Source: Larix sibirica
Taxonomy: Eukaryota; Streptophyta; Pinopsida; Pinales; Pinaceae
DNA length: 10,636 bases
Assembly (NCBI GenBank): GCA_004151065.3
Contig: NWUY0300005848.1
Coordinates: 33,047 to 43,682, forward strand
Direction of reading: 5' to 3'
Of this stretch, positions 1-7,365 are shown piece by piece. The notes beneath the pieces are model-generated. The model had not been told where the DNA came from. It searched no databases and saw nothing but the letters and a program-made list of their open reading frames with translations. Position numbers and translations under genes: made by a program. Position 1 is the first letter of the stretch, and every line of letters begins with the position of its first letter.

Positions 1-126
1 TCTAAACTTACTGATGCACAATTTATCATTATAATTTGTATCATGTATGATTGTAATTTGTATCAAATTATTAATATGTTCTAGCCTTTTAGTTTTTAAA
101 AAGGATCTTTATGTTAAATTTTTTTA

Positions 127-143
127 ATATATATATATATATA
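127..143. repeat. (AT)n microsatellite
   Basis: Seventeen bases of uninterrupted alternating A and T, preceded by a T run. This is an ordinary plant dinucleotide microsatellite and no function is inferred. Confidence 0.85.
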
Positions 144-144
144 A

Positions 145-210
145 CGTGTCCTCCGTGTCCTAATTCCGAGGTCACCGTGTCCCGTGTTGGATACTCGTAT
201 TTCCATGTCC
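145..210. repeat. GTGTCC-rich degenerate repeat patch
   Basis: CGTGTCC occurs at 145-151, 154-160 and 176-182. The related CGTGTTGG (183-190) and CATGTCCC (204-211) follow. The patch is clearly more GC-rich than the sequence on either side. Similar GTGTCC-rich blocks are common in plant intergenic and transposon-derived DNA, so it is probably a fragment of an old repeat. It has no coding potential that I can see. Confidence 0.5.
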
Positions 211-944
211 CTTGTCATCTCGTCATGTGACTTAGGTGCACACAAGAATATGTTCCTTGTAATGGATTAGAAAACACTTTATTTACTTCGAATCTTGACT
301 ATAGGCTGTCATGTGGATTCCAAGCTTCTCTGGTGTCTGTTGGAATTCTGTATTAGAGCTGCTAAAATTTTAATGATCTCTTGTTTTATATAAGGTGTTT
401 GCATGTTTCCCACAGTCACTTCTGGAAAATAGTGTGACTGCACACGAAAATTTTTAAATTGTTGACTTGATGTTCTTTTAGATAAGCTTCATACAAATAC
501 CACTTGGAGAAAATGTAAGCTCTAGAGTCTATACATTCTTAACGGTTAGAATTCTACTTATTCTAGGGAGCGACATAATGTTGGAAGGTATGTATTTGGC
601 CTAACACATATGGGTTGACAGCTAGTTCATCTGCTGTCATTTCTGAGTGAAAGTTCTGTTATTTTCATACCTTTTGAAACAGTCTTTTAATTTGATCACT
701 CTTTGAGACTTGGCTCTAAGGTTTAGTACTCATATCTTGATGTTCAACATTGGAGAGATAATAAATGGCCATGCATACAATGATGCCTCTTTTTACTTCT
801 TTTTGGATTTATTATTTTAGATTATTTCAAGCCTCATGTCTGCATTGCATTTAGTTTGCGATCTTCAAATACTGAGCTTGAATGAAAGAAGGAAGTGTTG
901 ACTTTTTAGGTTTCACCATTTAGAAAATTGTCTGCTTATTTCAG

Positions 945-989
945 GTCCGGTGCATTATAAGAAATATAGTTCGAGATTGGGCTCCAGAG
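945..989 (+). CDS. CARNMT1: Exon of a carnosine N-methyltransferase (CARNMT1/N2227) family gene
   Basis: This 45-base phase-0 exon lies between the acceptor TTATTTCAG (936-944) and the donor GAG|GTAATA (989/990). It reads VRCIIRNIVRDWAPE. That matches, from my knowledge of the family, the conserved segment just before the SAM-binding fold of CARNMT1/N2227 proteins, where plant members carry a near-identical (V)RCIIRNIVRDWA run. It joins the next exon in frame (phase 0). In animals the enzyme methylates carnosine to anserine with S-adenosylmethionine, and histidine methylation of zinc-finger proteins has also been reported. Plants are not known to make carnosine, so the plant substrate is open. 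The gene symbol indicates homology only. Upstream exons are not identified. The last 29 bases of this exon reappear at 3538-3566 after the N. Confidence 0.85.
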
Positions 990-1158
990 GTAATATTACT
1001 TTCAGATTTTCTTTTTCTTCAGAGTAAGTTTTTTAGGAAATAGTATCATTAAAACTGTGTTATTGTATGTGAATGATTATTTGAGTCATATGTAACATTT
1101 ATGGGCTTGCAAAATTATCAAGATATGTATACAGGTATATGGTTTTTAATTGTTTCAG

Positions 1159-1238
1159 GGAGAGACGGAACGTAATCAGTGCTACAAACCAATACTTGAA
1201 GAACTTCAAAGACAATTTCCTAATCATTCGAGGGACAG
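1159..1238 (+). CDS. CARNMT1: Second recognisable exon of the CARNMT1-family methyltransferase
   Basis: This 80-base exon has the acceptor TTGTTTCAG (1150-1158) and the donor ACAG|GTATAG (1238/1239). It starts in phase 0 and ends two bases into a codon. It encodes 26 full codons beginning GETERN, followed by QCYKPILEELQRQFPNHSRD and the first two bases of an R codon. The core ER(N/D)QCYKPILEEL...FPN is characteristic of the family directly after the VRDWA segment, so the two exons are collinear and separated by a 169-base intron. The next exon should carry the VPGAGLGRL-type SAM-binding motif; I do not find it in the window. The following intron would then run past 10636 and contain all the transposable elements described here, as is usual for conifer genes. 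An apparently identical copy lies at 3736-3815. Confidence 0.88.
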
Positions 1239-1787
1239 GTATAGTATTTCATATTAAGGAAATTTAAAGCATATATGTCTGTTTAATCTGTTAAGACCTA
1301 TCTATAGAATTGTTTCAGAGTGTTTATTTTCTTAAATAGCTAGCATGTTCTAAATATCTGCGTGGGAAAATTATCCTTTGAAAGAATTGCTTCAATCTGC
1401 ACTAGTATTTGTATACTTTGTAATATATCTAAAGTATGTAATATATATTAATAATTAGTATTTAGGGTTGTGTCATTTGGTGTAGTCATGTCTCCTATGT
1501 ACTATATATGACAGTCTCTTGATTGCCTATCAACATTTTTTGGAGCTTCCACATTTATTAATTATTATTACTGTTCTTTGGGCTTGCTTCTTTTCTTATG
1601 AAAGCCTATGACATCCCCTGGCCACCGAAAAATATGTCAGAAATGGTATCAGAACAAGTTTGAAACTTGTTGACCTGTGGCCATTTCATTCTGCTTGTGG
1701 AGGTAAATAGCCCAAGACCAGTGGCCAGAAAACTTAATTTAGTGAACCAACCCAGTTCACATACACACACAAACAATTATCCGTAAG
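1239..1787 (+). other. Intron sequence downstream of exon 2
   Basis: AT-rich intron sequence with no exon that I can recognise. It runs from the exon 2 donor to the target-site duplication of the solo LTR. The only structure is a tRNA-Met primer-binding-site look-alike followed by an inverted repeat (1644-1671). The same stretch recurs at 3816-4364. Confidence 0.6.
1644..1671 (+). other. Primer-binding-site-like motif and adjoining inverted repeat
   Basis: TGGTATCAGAAC (1644-1655) differs at one base from TGGTATCAGAGC, the initiator tRNA-Met primer-binding sequence common in plant LTR retrotransposons and pararetroviruses. Overlapping it is a perfect 9-bp inverted repeat, AACAAGTTT / AAACTTGTT, with a single G between the arms (1653-1671). 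No clear LTR end lies immediately to the left and no gag follows, so this may be a relic or chance. It is repeated at 4221-4248. Confidence 0.3.
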
Positions 1788-1792
1788 AATAG
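1788..1792. repeat. Target-site duplication AATAG, left side (left copy)
   Basis: AATAG directly precedes the TGTAATGTCCC start of the LTR. The matching right-hand AATAG is absent from this copy, because the sequence breaks at the N before the LTR end. It is present at 6118-6122. Confidence 0.8.
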
Positions 1793-1858
1793 TGTAATGT
1801 CCCTATCCCGATCAAGGTAAATTTTTTCCAAACTATCTGGTAACGAGGTTATGAGTTT

Positions 1859-2035
1859 TCATCAAACACTTAGTTGTCACGCTGCTGTACCTTACTGTGT
1901 GTTAAATCTGACTTTGGATGCACTGCTTGGTTGTGGTATTTCATCAAGCACTTAGTTGTCACGCTACTGTATCTTACTGTGTGTTAAATCTGACTTGGAA
2001 TGCACTGCTTGGTTGTCGTATTTCATCAAACACTT
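1859..2035 (+). repeat. 82-bp tandem repeat inside the LTR (left copy)
   Basis: Units start at 1859, 1941 and 2023 with TCATCAA(A/G)CACTT, an exact 82-base spacing. The first two units are complete and nearly identical; the third departs after about 13 bases. Diverged relatives of the unit core, built around ACTGCTGTA, continue at about 2050, 2150 and 2200. The array therefore probably once covered roughly 1859-2215. Confidence 0.85.
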
Positions 2036-3072
2036 GTGAACACTTTTAACATACTGCTGTAGACTGTAATTCTGGCCCAAACTGACTGTTTTCTTTTAGT
2101 GAAGGTCTTGGTTGAGAACTTTTAAGTTTAACAAACACTTTGCAGATGTACTGCTGTAGCCTACTGTTAGGCAATTCTTTCGTCAAATACTTAAGATGTT
2201 TACTGCTGTAGGTGCCTTGTGAATTTAACCTTTGTGGAACTGATTTGATCTTTGAATCAGCAAGAAGAATAACTCTACAGTGGTCTGCTGTTCCCAAAGA
2301 GGAGCCACGACCTCCCATCAAATTCCTTGCACAGTATGTAGTGACAAATGCTGCTTGCTACAGGATGAATTGGCCTCCAAATCTGACCTTGCTGCTACAG
2401 GATATCGAGCTTGAACAAGAGAGATGTCATAAGTCCAACTTGATTTGCAAGATGGAGACACCGTTTTCCAAGGAAATATGGACAGACTTCCAAATCTGAA
2501 GTGGTCATGTTGTTGCCCTCCTCCACACAAAAATGCCCTCTTCAATAGCTATGCCCTTCCTTTTAACAGTGAATAACACAGTAAACAGCCAAAGCTTAAC
2601 TTTGATCTCTACTAGTGCACCCTTTCCCCAAGGTGTTGTGGTGCAGTTACTCTTCTTTGCAGCAGAGAATGAGTAGAACAGAAGATGAATGCTCAAACTC
2701 TCTTTTACAAGTGGGCCCTCTAGAGATAGCTCCAACCATTCCAACTGGCAGAGACTGCGATGCGTCCCCTTCTCTTGATACCTCATTCTCCACAAGCGCC
2801 CCCTTTAACAAACCATTGAATCTTTTACAAACCAATTAAAATCTCAAATCTCTGGAAGTAGAAGCAATTTTATTCCACGACCATGAAGAACAAGTGAGAA
2901 ATCTGAATGATTTCTCCTCTTTCACTAGCTAGGGAGGAATCTTTCACCCCCGAAACTAGTTAAGACAAGCAGGGGTTTCTCAAACCCTAGCCAAGATGCT
3001 CACCAAGCTCTCCAAAGCTTTTTCTCAAATGCAAAAGTGTAGAATGAGGAGAGAACCCCTCATTTCCCCTTT

Positions 3073-3120
3073 TTATATTTCTTCGCTCTTCTCTACTTTA
3101 TTATTTTTATTTTTAATAAA
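3073..3120 (+). promoter_or_regulatory. Possible LTR promoter and poly(A) motifs (left copy)
   Basis: TTATATTT at 3073-3080 follows a pyrimidine-rich stretch, and AATAAA lies at 3115-3120. In a plant LTR these would be a core promoter and a polyadenylation signal. The spacing is short and the sequence is AT-rich, so the call is tentative. The same motifs recur at 5650-5657 and 5692-5697. Confidence 0.3.
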
Positions 3121-3536
3121 TTCACTTTATAAACCTTTTAACTCCCTTATTAATGCCAGAAAGTGGTTAATTCCCTTTTAAGACATTTCTGGACATTGGA
3201 AACCCCTTTCTCATCATCCCATCCTTAAGATCTTTCCGTTCTAGTTCCAATGAGCTATTACACGAAGGTCTTCCCTCAAATAATACTCTCTAAATAGTAC
3301 CTTCTGTGTATTTAATTAAAGTATGCCCAATAATAGCTCAAAATGAGAAAATCGTCGGAATGCCACGGAACCACGAGCGAACTGTACGGAAATGATTTTG
3401 ATGATGAAATATGGTGAATGGACTAGCCCGGGCTTGTAGAACTCCTCCAAATCGTCCGAGTCCACGGTTCTCTTCATTTTACTCCTCGTAAAGCCACCTC
3501 TAACTACAGAACAAGGGAATCCAAAAATAGGGACAT

Positions 3537-3537
3537 N
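3537..3537. other. Single ambiguous base (N) at a probable contig join
   Basis: This is the only non-ACGT character in the window. It sits exactly between the end of one repeat copy and the start of the other. A one-base gap placeholder between contigs whose 2.6-kb ends were not merged would produce this pattern. Confidence 0.85.
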
Positions 3538-3566
3538 GAAATATAGTTCGAGATTGGGCTCCAGAG
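3538..3566 (+). pseudogene. CARNMT1: Duplicated partial first exon (probable assembly duplicate)
   Basis: These are the last 29 bases of the exon at 945-989, with the same donor GAG|GTAATA. The copy starts two bases before a codon boundary and has no acceptor of its own, because the base to its left is the N. If the duplication were real, this would be a broken exon. I think it is the start of an overlapping contig and not a second gene copy. Confidence 0.8.
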
Positions 3567-3735
3567 GTAATATTACTTTCAGATTTTCTTTTTCTTCAGA
3601 GTAAGTTTTTTAGGAAATAGTATCATTAAAACTGTGTTATTGTATGTGAATGATTATTTGAGTCATATGTAACATTTATGGGCTTGCAAAATTATCAAGA
3701 TATGTATACAGGTATATGGTTTTTAATTGTTTCAG

Positions 3736-3815
3736 GGAGAGACGGAACGTAATCAGTGCTACAAACCAATACTTGAAGAACTTCAAAGACAATTTCCTAA
3801 TCATTCGAGGGACAG
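3736..3815 (+). CDS. CARNMT1: Second occurrence of CARNMT1-family exon 2 (probable assembly duplicate)
   Basis: I see no difference from 1159-1238, including the acceptor and donor sites. Using both copies would repeat the QCYKPILEEL segment in the predicted protein, which no family member that I know of has. It should be treated as the same exon seen twice unless long reads show a true tandem duplication. Confidence 0.8.
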
Positions 3816-4364
3816 GTATAGTATTTCATATTAAGGAAATTTAAAGCATATATGTCTGTTTAATCTGTTAAGACCTATCTATAGAATTGTTTCAGAGTGT
3901 TTATTTTCTTAAATAGCTAGCATGTTCTAAATATCTGCGTGGGAAAATTATCCTTTGAAAGAATTGCTTCAATCTGCACTAGTATTTGTATACTTTGTAA
4001 TATATCTAAAGTATGTAATATATATTAATAATTAGTATTTAGGGTTGTGTCATTTGGTGTAGTCATGTCTCCTATGTACTATATATGACAGTCTCTTGAT
4101 TGCCTATCAACATTTTTTGGAGCTTCCACATTTATTAATTATTATTACTGTTCTTTGGGCTTGCTTCTTTTCTTATGAAAGCCTATGACATCCCCTGGCC
4201 ACCGAAAAATATGTCAGAAATGGTATCAGAACAAGTTTGAAACTTGTTGACCTGTGGCCATTTCATTCTGCTTGTGGAGGTAAATAGCCCAAGACCAGTG
4301 GCCAGAAAACTTAATTTAGTGAACCAACCCAGTTCACATACACACACAAACAATTATCCGTAAG
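3816..4364 (+). other. Repeated intron sequence
   Basis: Duplicate of 1239-1787, with the primer-binding-site look-alike at 4221-4232 and the short inverted repeat at 4230-4248. No coding sequence is recognised. Confidence 0.6.
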
Positions 4365-4369
4365 AATAG
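4365..4369. repeat. Target-site duplication AATAG, left
   Basis: AATAG immediately precedes the LTR start TGTAATG. It is identical to the five bases directly after the LTR end (6118-6122). Confidence 0.88.
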
Positions 4370-4435
4370 TGTAATGTCCCTATCCCGATCAAGGTAAATT
4401 TTTTCCAAACTATCTGGTAACGAGGTTATGAGTTT

Positions 4436-4612
4436 TCATCAAACACTTAGTTGTCACGCTGCTGTACCTTACTGTGTGTTAAATCTGACTTTGGATGCAC
4501 TGCTTGGTTGTGGTATTTCATCAAGCACTTAGTTGTCACGCTACTGTATCTTACTGTGTGTTAAATCTGACTTGGAATGCACTGCTTGGTTGTCGTATTT
4601 CATCAAACACTT
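4436..4612 (+). repeat. 82-bp tandem repeat inside the LTR (right copy)
   Basis: Units begin at 4436, 4518 and 4600 with the same TCATCAA(A/G)CACTT start as in the left copy. Two full units and a partial third are clear, and the decayed ACTGCTGTA-containing derivatives run to about 4792. Confidence 0.85.
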
Positions 4613-5649
4613 GTGAACACTTTTAACATACTGCTGTAGACTGTAATTCTGGCCCAAACTGACTGTTTTCTTTTAGTGAAGGTCTTGGTTGAGAACTTTT
4701 AAGTTTAACAAACACTTTGCAGATGTACTGCTGTAGCCTACTGTTAGGCAATTCTTTCGTCAAATACTTAAGATGTTTACTGCTGTAGGTGCCTTGTGAA
4801 TTTAACCTTTGTGGAACTGATTTGATCTTTGAATCAGCAAGAAGAATAACTCTACAGTGGTCTGCTGTTCCCAAAGAGGAGCCACGACCTCCCATCAAAT
4901 TCCTTGCACAGTATGTAGTGACAAATGCTGCTTGCTACAGGATGAATTGGCCTCCAAATCTGACCTTGCTGCTACAGGATATCGAGCTTGAACAAGAGAG
5001 ATGTCATAAGTCCAACTTGATTTGCAAGATGGAGACACCGTTTTCCAAGGAAATATGGACAGACTTCCAAATCTGAAGTGGTCATGTTGTTGCCCTCCTC
5101 CACACAAAAATGCCCTCTTCAATAGCTATGCCCTTCCTTTTAACAGTGAATAACACAGTAAACAGCCAAAGCTTAACTTTGATCTCTACTAGTGCACCCT
5201 TTCCCCAAGGTGTTGTGGTGCAGTTACTCTTCTTTGCAGCAGAGAATGAGTAGAACAGAAGATGAATGCTCAAACTCTCTTTTACAAGTGGGCCCTCTAG
5301 AGATAGCTCCAACCATTCCAACTGGCAGAGACTGCGATGCGTCCCCTTCTCTTGATACCTCATTCTCCACAAGCGCCCCCTTTAACAAACCATTGAATCT
5401 TTTACAAACCAATTAAAATCTCAAATCTCTGGAAGTAGAAGCAATTTTATTCCACGACCATGAAGAACAAGTGAGAAATCTGAATGATTTCTCCTCTTTC
5501 ACTAGCTAGGGAGGAATCTTTCACCCCCGAAACTAGTTAAGACAAGCAGGGGTTTCTCAAACCCTAGCCAAGATGCTCACCGAGCTCTCCAAAGCTTTTT
5601 CTCAAATGCAAAAGTGTAGAATGAGGAGAGAACCCCTCATTTCCCCTTT

Positions 5650-5697
5650 TTATATTTCTTCGCTCTTCTCTACTTTATTATTTTTATTTTTAATAAA
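5650..5697 (+). promoter_or_regulatory. Possible LTR promoter and poly(A) motifs (right copy)
   Basis: TTATATTT at 5650-5657 and AATAAA at 5692-5697 match the left copy. They are consistent with a U3/R boundary but not proven. Confidence 0.3.
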
Positions 5698-6117
5698 TTC
5701 ACTTTATAAACCTTTTAACTCCCTTATTAATGCCAGAAAGTGGTTAATTCCCTTTTAAGACATTTCTGGACATTGGAAACCCCTTTCTCATCATCCCATC
5801 CTTAAGATCTTTCCGTTCTAGTTCCAATGAGCTATTACACGAAGGTCTTCCCTCAAATAATACTCTCTAAATAGTACCTTCTGTGTATTTAATTAAAGTA
5901 TGCCCAATAATAGCTCAAAATGAGAAAATCGTCGGAATGCCACGGAACCACGAGCGAACTGTACGGAAATGATTTTGATGATGAAATATGGTGAATGGAC
6001 TAGCCCGGGCTTGTAGAACTCCTCCAAATCGTCCGAGTCCACGGTTCTCTTCATTTTACTCCTCGTAAAGCCACCTCTAACTACAGAACAAGGGAATCCA
6101 AAAATAGGGACATTACA

Positions 6118-6122
6118 AATAG
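6118..6122. repeat. Target-site duplication AATAG, right
   Basis: These are the five bases directly after ...GGGACATTACA, and they match 4365-4369. They close the insertion and fix the right end of the solo LTR. Confidence 0.88.
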
Positions 6123-6364
6123 TAAAAGTAATAATCCATAATTGAATAAAAAGAAATATATATAATTGATAATATAAAGATGATGATATACAATAAGAGA
6201 GTGCCGGTAGCTGCGATACGTGACGAAATAAGACGATATGTTCTTTTAAACATTGAGTAAAAATGATGCATCATTTGTGAAGTGGTCCATCCCAAGTTAA
6301 CCTTCATTGGGACTTTTTGTTGATCGATTTGTTGGATGGAATTTCTCTTTTTCTGCTTCCACAT
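6123..6364 (-). pseudogene. Frame-shifted continuation of the unidentified minus-strand ORF
   Basis: A second minus-strand frame overlaps the end of the previous ORF by about 65 bases and continues it. The protein-like part (MMHHFYSMFKRTYRLISSRI and a few following residues) lies at roughly 6190-6310. Beyond that the frame runs into AT-rich DNA giving a meaningless hydrophobic tail, and it would end inside the solo LTR at 6113. I read this as the same decayed gene after a one-base frameshift. No known domain is recognised. The hydrophobic tail should not be taken for a membrane segment. Confidence 0.3.
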
Positions 6365-6749
6365 AGTCTGTTGATTTTTGTCTCCATTCTATTTTGAAAT
6401 CACAACTCATCTGTGTATGCTCCTTTTGACCTTGTTGTTGGTCATATCGATTCTTGTGATTTGGATGACGATAAGGCATTCTAATCTTTTGTGATTGTTC
6501 TTCAGAACAATCTTTTTTTGATGTTTGTAGTGATTTGTAAATATAAACATTCTTTTGAATTTGAGTGGCCATTGACTCTGTATTGGTTCCACTTTCAAAT
6601 GTTTGAATTTGAGCGTCTAATGACTTCTCTATTGGGCTAGTCATCGTTTCTTGGTCGACTAACGATCCTTTTCTATCTAACTCTTCTTGTAAAGATTTAT
6701 TATGATTCTTTAGCTTTTTAACTTGTATAAGTAAGTCCTGAATCCCTGA
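6297..6749 (-). pseudogene. Unidentified ORF remnant with coiled-coil-like start
   Basis: The minus strand stays open for 150 codons, from a stop at 6750-6752 to a stop at 6297-6299, which is long for chance in DNA this AT-rich. The first ATG is at 6644, but the open frame extends about 35 codons upstream. That upstream part looks like a coiled coil, with regularly spaced hydrophobics in IQDLLIQVKKLKNHNKSLQ. The rest is hydrophilic, rich in Q, K, S and T, with a basic middle (RHPNHKNRYDQQQ). I see no catalytic motif, zinc knuckle or signal peptide. Position among transposon debris suggests a fragment of a retroelement or endogenous pararetrovirus ORF, but I do not recognise the family. A fragment in another frame follows at 6123-6364, as if frameshifted. 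Confidence 0.4.
6493..6512. repeat. Short perfect inverted repeat
   Basis: GATTGTTCT and AGAACAATC form 9-bp arms separated by TC, so a folded strand would have about 8 pairs and a 4-base loop. It lies inside the open minus-strand frame. The composition could be coincidental. Confidence 0.5.
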
Positions 6750-6804
6750 TTATGTCTCCTATTATCACACAAACACTAGCTGCCTCTAATGGTATCCTAT
6801 CTAG

Positions 6805-6993
6805 GATGATAGAGGTATGGGAAGCCAGGTAGGTGAGCCCTCAAGCACCAAGTCCACCGCTCTTGGAGTGGTTGTCACTCCGGACAAGGTACTTGTTGCT
6901 TTAAGCCAACTGTAAGAGAAGGCTAAGGGGGAGACCCTTTGTCTTCCACAAGGGAAAGACAACTCAATAAGACCAAGACACTCAACTAGAATA
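6805..6993 (+). pseudogene. Possible decayed coding segment, plus strand
   Basis: This plus-strand frame is open for 63 codons with one internal TAA (6913-6915). It has a protein-like composition, for example STALGVVVTPDKVLVALSQL before the stop, then a basic stretch ending in RPRHSTRI. It is in the same frame as the remnant at 7366-7938, but about eleven stops lie between them. The coding interpretation rests on residue composition alone and no family is recognised. Confidence 0.22.
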
Positions 6994-7365
6994 TAAACAA
7001 TGGCAGGTCGAGGTATCTTGGATGGGTGACCCTAGACCACAAAAGTCCATTACTGAGTGATGATTAGTCAATAAAATGAGAAAATGAAAGCACATATCAG
7101 ATCTGAAATATTAATTTGTTATGCAATTTTCAATAGTGGAGGGATTAATACAAGTATAGGGTGAAATTAGTGATAGGAATTTATTGTTAATATTCTTCCC
7201 TAGGGTGGGGATTGGCTCTACAAATCAATGACATCTAAGGAAGAACATTATAAAGCTTTAGAGGCTATCCTAACACTTCAAAAATGCTTGGGACAATGAT
7301 TGGACAAGTAATGGACAGCCACAAGCAAGAAAACAAGCCCAATACCGGAAGCCCTAGAGAGCTAG

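Larger units (their letters stand above)
1..944. other. Intron or 5' flanking sequence, no confident exon
   Basis: This AT-rich stretch lies upstream of the first recognisable exon and ends in a polypyrimidine-like tract and the acceptor TTTCAG at 939-944, so at least its right part is intron. I find no ORF or RNA gene in it. One splice-bounded candidate micro-exon (482-514, after TTTTAG and before GTAAGC) would encode 11 residues in phase with the next exon. Family similarity there is too weak to call it. The remainder holds only the simple repeats listed separately. Confidence 0.5.
961..3536. repeat. Left copy of a 2576-bp direct repeat (offset 2577)
   Basis: This block recurs at 3538-6113 with only one base, the N at 3537, between the copies. 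It begins inside the exon at 945-989 and ends at GGACAT inside the LTR terminus. I noticed one difference: A at 3005 against G at 5582. Neither end coincides with a biological boundary, and the break is exactly at the N. This fits an assembly join of overlapping contigs better than a genomic duplication. Confidence 0.95.
1793..3536 (+). mobile_element. Solo LTR, left copy, lacking its last four bases
   Basis: This is the same element as 4370-6117. It begins TGTAATGTCCCTAT and is cut at ATAGGGACAT, four bases before the TTACA terminus, where the N interrupts the assembly. Orientation is tentative and rests on the TATA-like and AATAAA motifs in its right third (3073-3080, 3115-3120). It carries an 82-bp tandem repeat near its left end. 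Short ORFs inside it (for example 2212-2499 and 2615-2839) look like nothing I know and are ordinary for a 1.7-kb non-coding LTR. Confidence 0.8.
3538..6113. repeat. Right copy of the 2576-bp direct repeat
   Basis: This repeats 961-3536 and contains the last 29 bases of the first exon, the whole of exon 2, the intron and the LTR. Unlike the left copy it continues without a break into the true LTR end and the right target-site duplication (6114-6122). It is therefore the copy that joins correctly to the downstream sequence, while the left copy joins correctly to the upstream sequence. Confidence 0.95.
4370..6117 (+). mobile_element. Complete solo LTR of an LTR retrotransposon (Ty3/gypsy-like ends)
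   Basis: This 1748-bp element starts TGTAATGTCCCTAT (4370-4383) and ends with the exact reverse complement ATAGGGACATTACA (6104-6117), so it has TG...CA termini within a 14-bp inverted repeat. It is flanked by AATAG on both sides. A 5-bp target duplication and TG/CA ends are standard for LTR retrotransposon integration. A single LTR with no internal region is the known product of recombination between the two LTRs of a full element. TGTAAT...TCCC/GGGA...ATTACA ends are often seen in plant gypsy-type LTRs, but the lineage call is inference. Strand is tentative. The intact target duplication suggests a fairly recent insertion into the intron. Confidence 0.88.

Noticed and set aside
482-514. Possible 11-codon upstream micro-exon between TTTTAG and GTAAGC
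   Set aside because: The splice sites are acceptable and the phase fits, but the peptide aligns poorly with the family just before VRCIIRN. Transcript evidence is needed.
2212-2499. 95-codon plus-strand ORF in the LTR (also 4789-5076)
   Set aside because: It begins at a GTG, lies wholly inside a non-coding LTR, overlaps minus-strand ORFs of similar length, and shows no known domain. Its exact reappearance is due only to the duplication.
2046-3181. Other short ORFs on both strands of the LTR, repeated at 4623-5758
   Set aside because: Their lengths are expected by chance, the translations are low-information, and there are no homologues that I recognise.
6925-6934. AAGGGGGAGA, like a polypurine tract next to a 3' LTR
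   Set aside because: No LTR start (TG with a repeated partner) follows, and no plus-strand pol precedes it.
7020-7031. GGATGGGTGACC, identical to the box C region of plant 5S rRNA
   Set aside because: Only 12 bases match, and the flanks do not resemble 5S rRNA or a 5S-derived SINE. I treat it as chance.
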